From: Scatophagus argus
Lineage: Eukaryota > Chordata > Actinopteri > Scatophagidae
DNA length: 64,000 nt
Reading direction: 5' to 3'
Assembly: GCF_020382885.2 (NCBI RefSeq)
Contig: NC_058508.1
Location: forward strand, 10,205,917 to 10,269,916
Positions 1 to 10,224 of this stretch are shown here, in pieces. The first letter of the stretch is position 1, and each line of letters opens with the position of its first letter. The notes beneath the pieces are model-generated. The model searched no databases. It was not told the origin of the DNA and worked only from the letters and a program-made list of their open reading frames with translations. The position numbers and the translations under genes are program-made.

Positions 1-1002
1 AGATAACTCCTCAACTATGTGATGTTGTACTATTTTCCCCCAGTCTTCAGAAACACCATGTAATACATTTGAAACAGTTAACTCCATGCTACATTGTGAC
101 CTATCATATATTCATTTACACATACACTTTATACACATTGACGTAACTCGTCCATGTGGATGTGGGAAATCGGGGTGCAGTCAGAGCACAGTCCATCTAT
201 GATTTGTTGTTTTGGTGCATGTGTGTCGAAGCAAAGAGTAACAATGAAATGAAAGCTTCAAATACTAAGGAAAGAAAGGCACATATCTTCCAGAAATAGT
301 GTATTAAATGCTGCAGAGTGTCATTCATTTGCCTTTTTATCATTCTCTAGATGGTGGTACAAACTCCCAAGATAAGTATATCCAGGAAACATCTCAGAGC
401 ATCGCTCAGCAGCAGTCCAAATGAGAGGTGAACTGGGTGTTCTCTTTCTTTTCTATGTCTAACAGTAAAATGACATTTCATTATGTGTTTGGTTTTATTT
501 TTATATTTCTCACATTTGCCTTCATTCAAATCACAAGGACATTGATGAGACCTTCCTGTTGGTTTAGTAGGGACATGGGAACTTGAAGTTTATTCATTCA
601 GGACTAAGAAGGACTATCTTTCTAAACTGTAATGGATGTAACTCCAATCTGTGTCTACCTATGCAACTAAAGAAAACAGAATGAGCTTCATTTTGTGAAA
701 GGTATAATACTGAAACAAAAGCTTAATTCTAACATTTGTTAAAAGATTATCTCAAGGATAACCACTGTTATTACTGGAAAGGGGTGTCAACCAAACGTGT
801 AATTCAACTTGCGAAAAAGAAAAAAACAACTGAGTTGTGATTTCATTTTAAAATATAACACATCTGAAACAGTTAACTCCATGCAGTTTATTATTCTTAT
901 GCTGACAGAATGATCATTATGTAAGGCAGATGATTAGAATGAATATTATGTTATACCTGGCATTGTTTTAAATTCCACTTTAATAGCAATGCCAGAAATA
1001 AC
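1..1002. other. 5' flank of VH cluster A; no gene seen
   Basis: AT-rich non-coding DNA. From about 350 onward it is closely matched by about 46,690-47,320, so this is the left part of the duplicated block. I see no V exon, leader, octamer/TATA pair or RSS here. Confidence 0.6.
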
Positions 1003-1593
1003 TGTCAAGATAGGTCGGCGTCGTCGCTGACGCAGAAATCCACTGAACCCCGATACAGAATCAAAAAGGCTGGCAGGCAGGCAAGGCAGAGGTCCAAGCA
1101 ACAGTCTTTATTTAATAATAACAAAAATCAACTCAGAAAGGCACACTCTCACCATGGCAGAAGAACAACAAAAAACTGTGGCAAAAACTCTTGGCAAAAA
1201 GCATAGCAAAAGTTCCTGGCATGTCATGGGTAAAACACAGACGCACTGACAATGGTGACCGGGAAGACAAGGACTAAATAGACAAGACAACGAGACACAG
1301 GTGACACGCATCAGGAGGGAAAAAGCAATCAGGAAAACTAAAAGCAAAGCTACATGAAAACAGGGCACATAGGGGAAGAGACACTTTCAAAATAAAACAG
1401 GACATGACAAAAACCTTTAACAAAATACATGGAGGCACAAGACACACATGGAACATGACACATGGACTCAAACAAAACATGGAAACACAAGAAACATGAC
1501 CTGAACTTAACGCATGAAAAAACACATGGGAGACAAACATGGAACATGGACAGAAATCAAAAGACAAAGCATATCAAAAACCCAGGCATGACA
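1003..1593 (-). mobile_element. Solo LTR of an LTR retrotransposon (591 bp)
   Basis: Read on the minus strand it begins TGTCATG and ends TTGACA (TG...CA termini) and holds an AATAAA signal near its 3' end (1108-1113). It is flanked by a perfect 5-bp target duplication ATAAC (998-1002 and 1594-1598). The duplicate block near 47,300 has the uninterrupted empty site. A relative lies at 19,010-19,583. No gag or pol is present between LTRs, so this is a solo LTR. The superfamily is not determined. Confidence 0.75.
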
Positions 1594-1729
1594 ATAACAT
1601 AACATTATATACATTCTAATGTATAGTATATAAATAACATGTAACTGATATTTTAGGGTTAATTTTCTTTTTAAAACCCCAAAAGAATCTAGTGATCACA
1701 CTTGTATTACCAAAATATGGTAGTAGTAG

Positions 1730-2037
1730 GTGTGTGCAGTCAGACTCTGACTGAATCTGAACCAGCGGTGAAGCGACCTGGAGAATCTCACAAACTGACC
1801 TGTACATATGCAGGAATATCAGATGGTAGTGCTCCTATCAGCTGGATCACTCAAGTTAAAAGAAAAGGGCTGCAGTTGGTTGCCTTCATTTCTGCTCTGA
1901 GTGGAGACACTAAAGCTTATTCCACATCAGTCCAGAATCGCTTCACCATCTCCAGAGACAACAACGTGGACCAGGTGTATCTGCAGATGAACAGCCTGAC
2001 AACTGAAGACTCTGCTGTTTATAATTGTGCTCAAAGT
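1730..2037 (+). CDS. IGHV: VH segment 1, open V exon with no visible leader exon
   Basis: V exon of an antibody heavy-chain variable segment, starting after the TAG at 1727-1729. It reads [20 protein letters not shown] and has the FR1 Cys (KLTC), the FR2 Trp (ISW) and the FR3 end DSAVYNC. The usual GLEW of FR2 is GLQL. RSS: heptamer CACAGTA 2038-2044, 23-bp spacer, nonamer CAGAAACTA 2068-2076. The related segment at 50,408 has a leader 85 bp upstream; nothing like it is visible here, nor in the copy at 47,448. The segment can be read through but probably cannot be expressed as a normal V. Family: [15 protein letters not shown] (the LTCTYAG subgroup). Confidence 0.75.
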
Positions 2038-2076
2038 CACAGTAACACAGGAGGCCACAGAGCTGTTCAGAAACTA

Positions 2077-2843
2077 CAAACTCATAACATTTGATGTGAC
2101 CTCCCACACTGAGTTTCTGTCACATTTTGGCCTCAGTTTACACATCATCAGGTTGATTATCTCATTATGAGGCTGAGCAGCACTTTAGCTGTAAGAACGA
2201 TAACAAAACCCCTCATGATGGCTGCCAAAAGGACCAACTAAAACATTCATCGTTGCTTCAGTGTTTCAATTTTTATTTACCAGTGTTATAACAGCACTAA
2301 TTGCTTAGCTTATTTTGACATATTTTTTCAGGGTTCTTCAGTTTCCTTGACAAGGTGAAAAGGTCTTTAAAAGGTCAATATTTTAATTGAAAATACTTTT
2401 ATTGTTCTTTATGTTTTTTAAGCAGTATAGTTTAGGAAGAGCAGTTGATCATATTTTTATCAAGTGATGGTCTGAATAAACAATGTCAGCAGCCATTCAG
2501 TAGGCTGGTGATGCATGAGTATATTAAAAATAAATAGAAAATCAAGTTTTCCCCCAAACAAATGCATGAAAGTCTTTTATTATTATTATTATTACACATA
2601 GTAATACAATTTTATATGATTTCATTACACACATGCATGTCTTCAAATGTTCCAAAGACACATGAATTAAAACAAGGACAATAACAGCATCAGTTTATCA
2701 TCACTCAGGAAAAAGCGAAAATGCTAAAAAGCACAGCTTTGATGATGAATTTACACTGTGGAGTCTGGAACAGTGAGGATAAAGAACCACAAAGTAAAAC
2801 AACCAGTCTGACCTGGTTTGTACATTTTTATGAGGAGGAATCA
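2077..2843. other. Intergenic, duplicated at 47,810-48,305
   Basis: Non-coding spacer between VH 1 and VH 2, largely repeated after VH 17. It includes a short (TTA)n run near 2,577-2,595. No gene recognised. Confidence 0.5.
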
Positions 2844-2923
2844 ATGCAAAACTCGGATGTCTTCCACCTCTACTTATGTGACTGCAGAGAGGAGGACAGA
2901 GAACAGTGGACACACAGTTTGAC

Positions 2924-3359
2924 ATGATGGACTATAGGACAGGACTGCTGCTTTTAACTGTCTGCTGGGCAGGTGAAGAATATTCACTTATGACAATTGT
3001 TGTATAAACTTATGTTGTCAACTTGGATCACATGAAGATCTGGTTTCTCTTGACAGGTGTTGATGGTCAGACTCTGACAGAATCTGAACCAGTGGTTAAA
3101 AGGCCTGGAGAATCTCACAGATTGACCTGTACAGCCTCTGGATTCACATTCAGTGACTACTGGATGGTCTGGGTCAGACAGGCTCCTGGAAAAGGACTGG
3201 AGTGGATTGCTGCTATTTATGACAGTAGCAGCATCCACTACTCTCAGTCAGTCCAAGGCCGGTTTACCATCTCCAGAGACGACAGCAGACAGCAGGTGTA
3301 TCTGCAGATGAACAGTCTGAAGACTGAAGATTCTGCTGTTTATTATTGTGCTGGAGACT
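2924..3359 (+). CDS. IGHV: VH segment 2, intact, main family
   Basis: Heavy-chain variable segment. Leader exon 2924-2972 ([17 protein letters not shown], splice donor GTGAAG), a short intron, V exon 3057-3359 after TTGACAG. Mature start [16 protein letters not shown]; Cys in [23 protein letters not shown] across CDR1/FR2, DSAVYYC at the end of FR3. RSS: CACAGTG 3360-3366, 23-bp spacer, nonamer ATAAAATCC 3390-3398. An octamer-like ATGCAAAA lies at 2844-2851, about 73 bp before the ATG; no clear TATA box. The tract from there to the leader is shared by all members of this family. No damage seen, so it should be usable for V-to-DJ joining. Confidence 0.92.
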
Positions 3360-3398
3360 CACAGTGACTGGAGTTGGTTGAGCAGTTGCATAAAATCC

Positions 3399-4450
3399 TA
3401 CAGTAATTATGCTTGAAGGTGATTGAGTCCAACCATTTTTATGTCACATATTATATTCTACAGCTTTCAACAGCTTGAAACATTCTGAAAATTGATCCAA
3501 TAAAAAAGTGTTACGAAACATTAAATGCAATAAAGATCAAATATTTGAATGCAACATTAAATTTAAACATTGATTTATTAAAATAGAAAGATGATCACTA
3601 AAACCATAATAGACATAATCATGAGACTAATATAAATTTTAAAAAAGAAATTAAAAACCCGACAATGTCTCCTGACTGAATGTTGAGCAATGTAGCAGTT
3701 ATGTAGCAAGACAAATGACAGAAAAGTCTAAGTGGAACAAACACAACAGACTACTGACTGAAACACATCAGTTTGAAAGTTGTGCTGAGTGGCACAAACT
3801 GCTGTAACACTGAATTCATTTCACATGATTCATGTCCTCAGGTTACGATATTTAAAATGGTCCAACACACAGACACTTGATGATGATTACTTGATTATGA
3901 TTACTGAACACCTGATTACTACTTATGGTGACTTTAAAGTAACAAATCATGAGAAATATTAATAGTTCCACATAATTAAACAGAAAATATAGTTCTACAC
4001 ATCTCCATGAGCAATCTGGGCCTTCATGTGTTGTTTCTTTTTGTCATATTACCATTGAATTTGGAGATAATAATGTTAACATAACTAACGAAGTGCAAAA
4101 GAAACAAAAAACAAACTATAACCTCTTTGACACATAAACACAGAGATAAAGGTAACATGTACTGATGAACTAAATTACATTTCATCTAAGCTGAATGATT
4201 TAGCATTTTGCCTTTTGTCACACATTTGACACACATTGAAAACAACACATTTAGGCATTAATAGTTTAGAGTATCAAAAATAACAGTTGTAGGGACATTA
4301 TCAAAATGTTCCAGCTGAGTGTGTAATGAAGATAAAACATCACATGTAAATCAGAGGTGATTTCCAGGCATGTTTTCACTCTGCAGATATAATAACAGTC
4401 AACAGACTCTTCTATTGGCTCCAGTCACACCAACATTGATGTTTGATTGT
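3399..4450. other. Intergenic, no gene seen
   Basis: AT-rich spacer. The stretch around 3,822-3,960 is repeated at 19,584-19,710, and 4,280-4,450 (the upstream region of the KCEQL family) recurs before the segments at 21,414, 51,994 and 63,646, and in part at 16,230-16,317. No coding content. Confidence 0.5.
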
Positions 4451-4490
4451 ATGCAAACTCAGTGAGCTTCCTTGTTCCTCAGCTATAAAA
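4451..4490 (+). promoter_or_regulatory. VH 3 promoter: octamer and TATA box
   Basis: ATGCAAAC (4451-4458), one base off the Ig octamer ATGCAAAT, then TATAAAA at 4484-4490, 55 bp before the leader ATG. The same arrangement precedes every KCEQL-family segment with a complete leader. Confidence 0.75.
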
Positions 4491-4544
4491 ACTTCACATC
4501 AGGCTGTCAATGGAGTTCACAGCACGTCAGTTTCAACATAAACC

Positions 4545-4968
4545 ATGTTTTCTGTAGCTCTGCTGCTGCTGTTGGCAGCTGGATGTGAGTCTCTGTGGAT
4601 TTGTCAAAGTCAGCAGTTCTTCTTTTGCAGTATAACTTGATCATTTGTTCCAAAACATTTTCTCTTTTCAACAGGTGTGAAGTGTGAACAGTTGACACAG
4701 TCAGCCTCTGTGACTGTGCAGCCAGGTCAGCGTCTGACCATCACCTGTCAGGTCTCTTATTCTGTCAGTGACTACTACACAGCTTGGATCAGACAGCCTG
4801 CAGGGAAAGAACTGGAGTGGATTGGAATGAAGTCTGCTTGGTATTCATTCTACAAAGATTCACTGAAGAACAAGTTCAGTATTGACGCTGACTCTTCCAG
4901 CAACACAGTGACTCTAAGTGGACAGAATGTGCAGCCTGAAGACTCTGCTGTGTATTTCTGTGCCAGAC
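4545..4968 (+). pseudogene. IGHV: VH segment 3, KCEQL family, RSS missing
   Basis: Leader exon 4545-4584 (MFSVALLLLLAAG, donor GTGAGT) and V exon from 4675, after TTTTCAACAG. The V exon is fully open: CEQLTQSASVTVQPGQ, Cys in [29 protein letters not shown]. Directly after CAR, where its relatives have the heptamer CACAGTA or CACAGTG, it reads CACCACTTTTTTGCAG, and no nonamer follows at the right distance. It has a good promoter and could be transcribed in germline form but should not recombine normally. Coding part intact; I call it non-functional because of the lost RSS. Confidence 0.75.
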
Positions 4969-5163
4969 ACCACTTTTTTGCAGTACTTGAAATTGTGATG
5001 AAAACTGCATACTATGATATCATTTATCACATTTGAGTATATTATATTACATTCAGTAGCAACCTGCATTGGTGCTGGTCAGATTTTCAACCATGTTGAA
5101 ACTGAAGAACACACATGAAGAAGTGCACCATTAAATGGACATTTTGACATATTTTTAAAAATT

Positions 5164-5474
5164 CATTCATTCATTCATTTTCTATACTGCTTATCCAAAA
5201 GAGTCGCTGGAGCCTATCCCAGCTGACTACGGGCGAGAGGTGGGGCTCACATTAGACTGGTCGCCAGTCAATCGCAGGGCTGACACACAAAGACAGACGA
5301 CCACACATGCACACCTATGGGCAATGTAGAGTAGCCAGTTTCCCTGGAGAAAACCCACACAGACAGGGAAAACATGCAAACTCCACACAGAAAGGCCCAG
5401 ACCAGGATTCCAAGCTGGGACCCTCTTGCTATAAGGCAACAGTGCTAACCACTGCATGACTATGCCACCCAATG
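5164..5474 (-). mobile_element. tRNA-like SINE family copy (minus strand)
   Basis: Relative of the full copies at 41,251 and 45,100, in reverse orientation. Its head (reverse complement) has the GTTAGCACTGT and GGTTCGAATCCCGG-like pol III box region, and its tail has the AGAAAATG end. A 10-bp target duplication TTTAAAAATT flanks it (5054+100 to 5163, i.e. 5154-5163, and 5475-5484). Confidence 0.7.
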
Positions 5475-5484
5475 TTTAAAAATT

Positions 5485-5961
5485 AGTAGTTTAAAGTAAT
5501 TTGAAGTTGTAAGTCACAATGTGTGACAATCTGTGCCAGAAATTCCAAAAATTATATATATCATACGTACCCCAACTAATGCTGCTATCAAAGTGTCTGT
5601 TTATTTTTTGTTAAAATAATGGTCATGATATAAACATTGTGTAATTATTTCTCCTTGTGCTGTTAAAGCACAAAGAGAGTATAGAAAGCTAAAAATTATT
5701 ATTAATTATCGTAATTTTTCAGTTTTGTGCTGTATTTTTGCTTGTTGCTTCTACTCTGGGATTTTTCTTGTGATTATTTCTCATTCATAATATTATTGGT
5801 TCAAAAGAAGAAATTGTAAACAAATTCAGAGCACAAAATTCAAGTTCAATCTAATTTTCAAATTCAGATGCATGAACTGAATTAATTTCACCTGAGTCAC
5901 ATCTTTCAAGAAACAGCAGGTGATTCAGTCCACACAGTCTCCTTCCTGTGAGGAGAAGTCA
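5485..5961. other. Intergenic, no gene seen
   Basis: AT-rich spacer between the SINE and the octamer of VH 4. Its last part resembles the upstream regions of the other QTLTESEP-family segments. Confidence 0.45.
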
Positions 5962-6041
5962 ATGCAAAACTCGGATGTCTTCCACCTCTACTTATGTGAC
6001 TGCAGAGAGGAGGACAGAGGACAGTGGACACACAGTTTAAC

Positions 6042-6455
6042 ATGATGGACTATAGGACAGGACTGCTGCTTTTAACTGTCTGCTGGGCAGGTGAAGAATA
6101 TTCACTCATCATAATTTGTTGATGGAATTTCAGTTATGATAACAGTTCACATGATATCTTGTTTGCTTTGACAGGTGTTGATGGTCAGACTCTGACAGAA
6201 TCTGAACCAGTGGTTAAAAGGTCTGGAGAATCTCACAGATTGACCTGTACAGCGTCTGGATTCACACTGAGCAGCTACCATATGGCCTGGGTCAGACAGG
6301 CTCCTGGAAAAGGACTGGAGTGGGTTGCCTTTATTAACTGGAGTGGTGGTAGCACCACATACTACTCTCAGTCAGTCCAAGGTCGGTTTACCATCTCCAA
6401 AGACGACAGCAGACAGCAGGTGTATCTGCAGATGAACAGTCTGAAGACTGAAGAT
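6042..6455 (+). pseudogene. IGHV: VH segment 4, 3' end deleted
   Basis: Octamer-like ATGCAAAA at 5962-5969, leader exon 6042-6090, V exon from 6175 ([30 protein letters not shown]). The frame is open until NSLKTED, then an internal deletion joins GAAGATT straight to the RSS spacer (TGGTTGAGCAG). The FR3 Cys codon (YYC), the CDR3 start and the heptamer are all lost; only the nonamer ACAAAATCC (6472-6480) remains. It cannot recombine or form the conserved disulfide. Main family. Confidence 0.85.
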
Positions 6456-6807
6456 TTGGTTGAGCAGCTGCACAAAATCCTACAGGACTCATTTTTTCTG
6501 GACAGAACTAGATTTCTGTAAATGTTGAACTTCTGGCTGATTAAATACATTAATTTAATAAAAAGAAATTAATTTCACATGTAAATTGCATATTGTTCAT
6601 GAAAACATAAATGTGAATGTTTTTGATTAAATCTGTGTTGTGTTAAAACTTTTTTGAAAAATGAAAAATAAAACATTACTGCAGTTTCTGTTTGAAATAA
6701 TAAAAACATTTCCTTCCACATACATCATAATAAATGTTTATAATACAATTTAAGCGATGTGACAGGACAGTCAATCCTTCTTTTATAACCTGTCAGTGTC
6801 CTTCTCT

Positions 6808-6841
6808 ATGCAAAGTGAACTTCCTCACAGTGTGCTATAAA
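6808..6841 (+). promoter_or_regulatory. VH 5 promoter: octamer and TATA box
   Basis: ATGCAAAG at 6808-6815 and TATAAA at 6836-6841, 56 bp before the leader ATG. The same pair occurs before the paralog at 59,575. Confidence 0.7.
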
Positions 6842-6896
6842 GACTTGATATCAGCAGAAGAAGAGAAGCTCCCATCAGATCACCTTCAATACCAAC

Positions 6897-7340
6897 ATGT
6901 TCTCTGTAGCTCTGCTGCTGCTGCTGGCTGCTGGATCCTGTGAGTCTCACTGAGGCAGAGACACTGACAGTCTGATCACAACACACTGACTGTTTACTGT
7001 TTTTAATTTAATTTAATATTTCACTTGTTTTCCTCTCCAGGTGTGAAGTGTGAACAGTTGACACAGCCAGCCTCTGTGACTGTGCAGCCAGGTCAACGTC
7101 TGACCATCACCTGTCAGGTCTCTTATTCTGTTGGCAGACACCACACACACTGGATCAGACAGCCTGCAGCGAAAGGACTGGAGTGGATTGGAGGTGCACG
7201 TGTTGGATACACAACAATTTACAAAGATTCACTGAAGAACAAGTTCAGCATCAGCTTAGACTCGTCCAGCAACACAGTGACTCTAAATGGGCAGAATGTG
7301 CAGCCTGAAGACTCTGCTGTGTATTTCTGTGCCAGAGAGT
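6897..7340 (+). CDS. IGHV: VH segment 5, intact, KCEQL family
   Basis: Leader exon 6897-6939 (MFSVALLLLLAAGS, donor GTGAGT); V exon 7041-7340 after CTCTCCAG. It reads VKCEQLTQPASVTVQPGQ with Cys in ITCQV, HWIRQPAAKGLEWIG and [12 protein letters not shown]: heptamer CACAGTA 7341-7347, 23-bp spacer, perfect nonamer ACAAAAACC 7371-7379. Nothing is broken. The close paralog is VH 22 at 59,575, whose flanks also match. Confidence 0.92.
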
Positions 7341-7379
7341 CACAGTAACACAAACCATCAGTGGAGCTGAACAAAAACC

Positions 7380-8125
7380 CCTCAGTGCCTGAACACTTGG
7401 AACATGAAGCCACCAGAGGAGGAGCCCTCAGACCACTAATGATTTCAACACCAGTTCACTGTTGAAGAGACAGATAAAGCAGGGGGAAAGTACAAAGGAA
7501 TATAACATTGATTATCATAATAAACAATGTAAATGAATTAAACATATAGTGGAGATTTATTTCAAAAAGTGTCTCTACTTTATGACAAATTTGGATGAGT
7601 GAAAACTAAACATTTGTGGTAAACTAATACTTTGTGTCATGAGGATTCAGTTGAGGTGAAAACTGTTGTTTGTTTAGGGACAAATTGGATAAATCTGAAG
7701 ACATTCAAAATTGTCAAGTTTCAAGTTAAGACTTGTTTGAATCAAATTTGTTTGGCTGATATCACAGCTCCTACAATGTTTATAAAGTCCAGCAAACAAA
7801 ACCAGTGCAAAAAGCCGTTGTCTTTCACCTTTACAAACGTAAATGCAGAGAGGATGAAAAACTTTTAGTTTTTCCCACAAATCTTATTTTATGCAATGGA
7901 CAAGAGTTTTAAATTATTTATTTACCTGAATGAATGATTCATTTGTGCTGAAAGAAAAACATTTGTATTCATGACATCCATGTACTGAGGGTTTTATGTT
8001 TCTCTTGAATTTAAGTTTAATTAATATTCTAGAGAGACTTCAGTTTTATTCATCTCATGGTTTACTTTCCTCTGATGTCCTGAAAATGGTCTGACTTATG
8101 AGCACCACACAGTGAGGAGAAGTCA
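7380..8125. other. Intergenic, no gene seen
   Basis: AT-rich spacer without V-like, RSS-like or transposon signal that I can recognise. Short open frames here have no family resemblance. Confidence 0.45.
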
Positions 8126-8205
8126 ATGCAAAACTCAGATGTCTTCCACCTCTACTTATGTGACTGCAGAGAGGAGGACAGAGAACAGTGGACACACAGT
8201 TTGAC

Positions 8206-8645
8206 ATGATGGACTATAGGACAGGACTGCTGCTTTTAACTGTCTGCTGGGCAGGTGAAGAATATTTCTTACTTTAACATACTTTGATTTGTCTGCAGCC
8301 ATAACCATAACATTGATGCTATCTTCTCTTTGACAGGTGCTGATGGTCAGACTCTGACAGAATCTGAACCAGTGGTTAAAAGGCCTGGAGAATCTCACAG
8401 ATTGACCTGTACAGCCTCTGGATTCACATTCAGTGACTTCTATATGCACTGGATCAGACAGGCTCCTGGAAAAGGACTGGAGTGGGTTGCTTATATCAGT
8501 CAGCTTAGTGGTAGCGACAAATACTACTCTCAGTCAGTCCAAGGCCGGTTTACCATCTCCAAAGACAACAGCAGACAGCAGGTGTATCTGCAGATGAACA
8601 GTCTGAAGACTGAAGATTCTGCTGTTTATTATTGTGCTCGAGACT
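8206..8645 (+). CDS. IGHV: VH segment 6, intact coding, weak nonamer
   Basis: Octamer-like ATGCAAAA 8126-8133, leader exon 8206-8254, V exon 8337-8645 after [54 protein letters not shown]. Heptamer CACAGTG 8646-8652 is canonical, but at 23 bp the nonamer position (8676-8684) reads ACTGAGTTT, against ACAAAATCC in its relatives. Recombination efficiency is therefore doubtful. The 3' half and downstream DNA are nearly repeated in VH 18 at 48,516. Confidence 0.85.
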
Positions 8646-8999
8646 CACAGTGACTGGAGTTGGTTGAGCAGCTTAACTGAGTTTTGTACTCACACCCTTT
8701 GTGAGCTCACTGCACCACAACACTAACAGAACATTTGAAGTGCTGGATCAACATGTTCGAGAAGCTCTGAAGCCTTTCAGGACTTTGCAATCAAACGTCC
8801 CACTGAATGATGACAAATTAACAATGAAACACATTTCATTAATAAAATATTTGTCAGTGTGTCTGCACTTATGAGAAGACAACATTACTATAGTTACAGT
8901 ATTACTTAAACCAGAGTGAAAACACTGCCTTAAAATGCTCTGTGTCCTGCAAGATACAATGTTCTCACACGAAGATTTAAAATATTTTTACTTTAGCAA

Positions 9000-9102
<103 letters not shown>

Positions 9103-9252
9103 ACAAATTAAAACCTAGCAGCGTGGCAATTAATTTTGCTAAATTAATCATCCTGATAGTGACATTTAGGTCCATACAGGGTATTTTATAGAAATATGCT
9201 CTTTAAATACAAGCACATTTCTGTGCTTTTATGTTGATTTGTGTTTCCACAG

Positions 9253-9568
9253 GTGTGAACAGTATTGATCTCATCCAGCCAGACTCAATGGTTGTGCAGC
9301 CTGGACAGTCTTTGACCATCACCTGTCGACCGTCTGGTTATTCTGTGACTGATAACAGCTATGCAACAGGTTGGATCAGACACTGTGAAGGAAAACCAAT
9401 GGACTGGATTTCTCATCAGTGGGGTGGAAGTGGTGGCAGCTTTTTTCAAAATGATGCTCTGAAGAACAAGTTCAGCTACAGCAGAGACACTTCTGTTGGA
9501 ACAGTGACTCTAACAGGACAGAATCTGCAGCCTGAGGACACAGCTGTTTATTACTGTGTATGTCAACC
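9253..9568 (+). CDS. IGHV: VH segment 7, distinct family, extra Cys in FR2
   Basis: V exon starting after TTTCCACAG. It reads NSIDLIQPDSMVVQPGQ, Cys in ITCRPSGYSV, GWIRHCEGKPMDW, EDTAVYYC. FR2 has a third cysteine (RHC) where other VH segments have RQxxGK. No separate leader exon could be placed; ATG at 9231 runs straight into the exon through the acceptor and may be chance. RSS: CACAGTC 9569-9575 (last base off), 23-bp spacer, nonamer ACAACTACC 9599-9607. The paralog at 49,337 has a canonical heptamer. Expression is uncertain. Confidence 0.72.
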
Positions 9569-9893
9569 CACAGTCGCACAAACCACCAACAGACCTACAC
9601 AACTACCCAGACATCATGTGACTCAACCACACACACAAGAGGTTTAATGAATTAGTTTAATTTATTTCATTTCAATTCATTCAAGTAATACACAACAAGT
9701 ACTGCAATCCATAGTGTGTCATCAATAAAGATTAAGAAACTTTCAGTGTGTTCCTTCTTTGTCTTACATCAGTGTTTGTTGTTGTTTCTGATGCTGTCAC
9801 TGATTTCTGGTGAATACACACTTCTGGACTCTTTACTTTCTGTGTCAAGGTTTCTGTTCTGCTCTGTTCTGGTCAAACTGCCTTTCTTCCCAG

Positions 9894-10176
9894 GTGTGTG
9901 CAGTCAGACTCTGACTGAATCTGAACCAGCGGTGAAGTGACCTGGAGAATCTCACAAACTGATGACAGTGCTGAAATCAGCTGGATCAGACAAGCTGAAG
10001 GAAAAGGGCTGGAGTGGGTTGCCTTCATTTCTGCTCCGAGTGGAGGCAATAAACTTTATTCCACATCAGTCCAGAATCGCTTCACCATCTCCAGAGACAG
10101 CAACGTGGACCAGGTGTATCTGCAGATGAACAGCCTTACAACTGAAGACTCTGCTATTTATTACTGTGCTTGAAGC
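9894..10176 (+). pseudogene. IGHV: VH segment 8, stop codon and deletion
   Basis: Member of the [12 protein letters not shown] subgroup. Codon 9938-9940 is TGA (GTGAAGTGACCT; paralog AAGCGACCT). Directly after, the region around the first Cys (LTCTYAGIS) is deleted, so CACAAACTGA joins TGACAGTGC. The 5' part of its leader exon is also gone: the paralog at 50,272 has an ATG-led leader, here only the tail (TTTCTGATGCTG...ATTTCTG, donor GTGAAT) is left near 9,786. RSS remains: CACAGTG 10177-10183, 23-bp spacer, nonamer CACAAACTA 10207-10215. Confidence 0.88.
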
Positions 10177-10224
10177 CACAGTGACACAGGAGGCCACAGA
10201 GCCGTACACAAACTACTGCAGATG

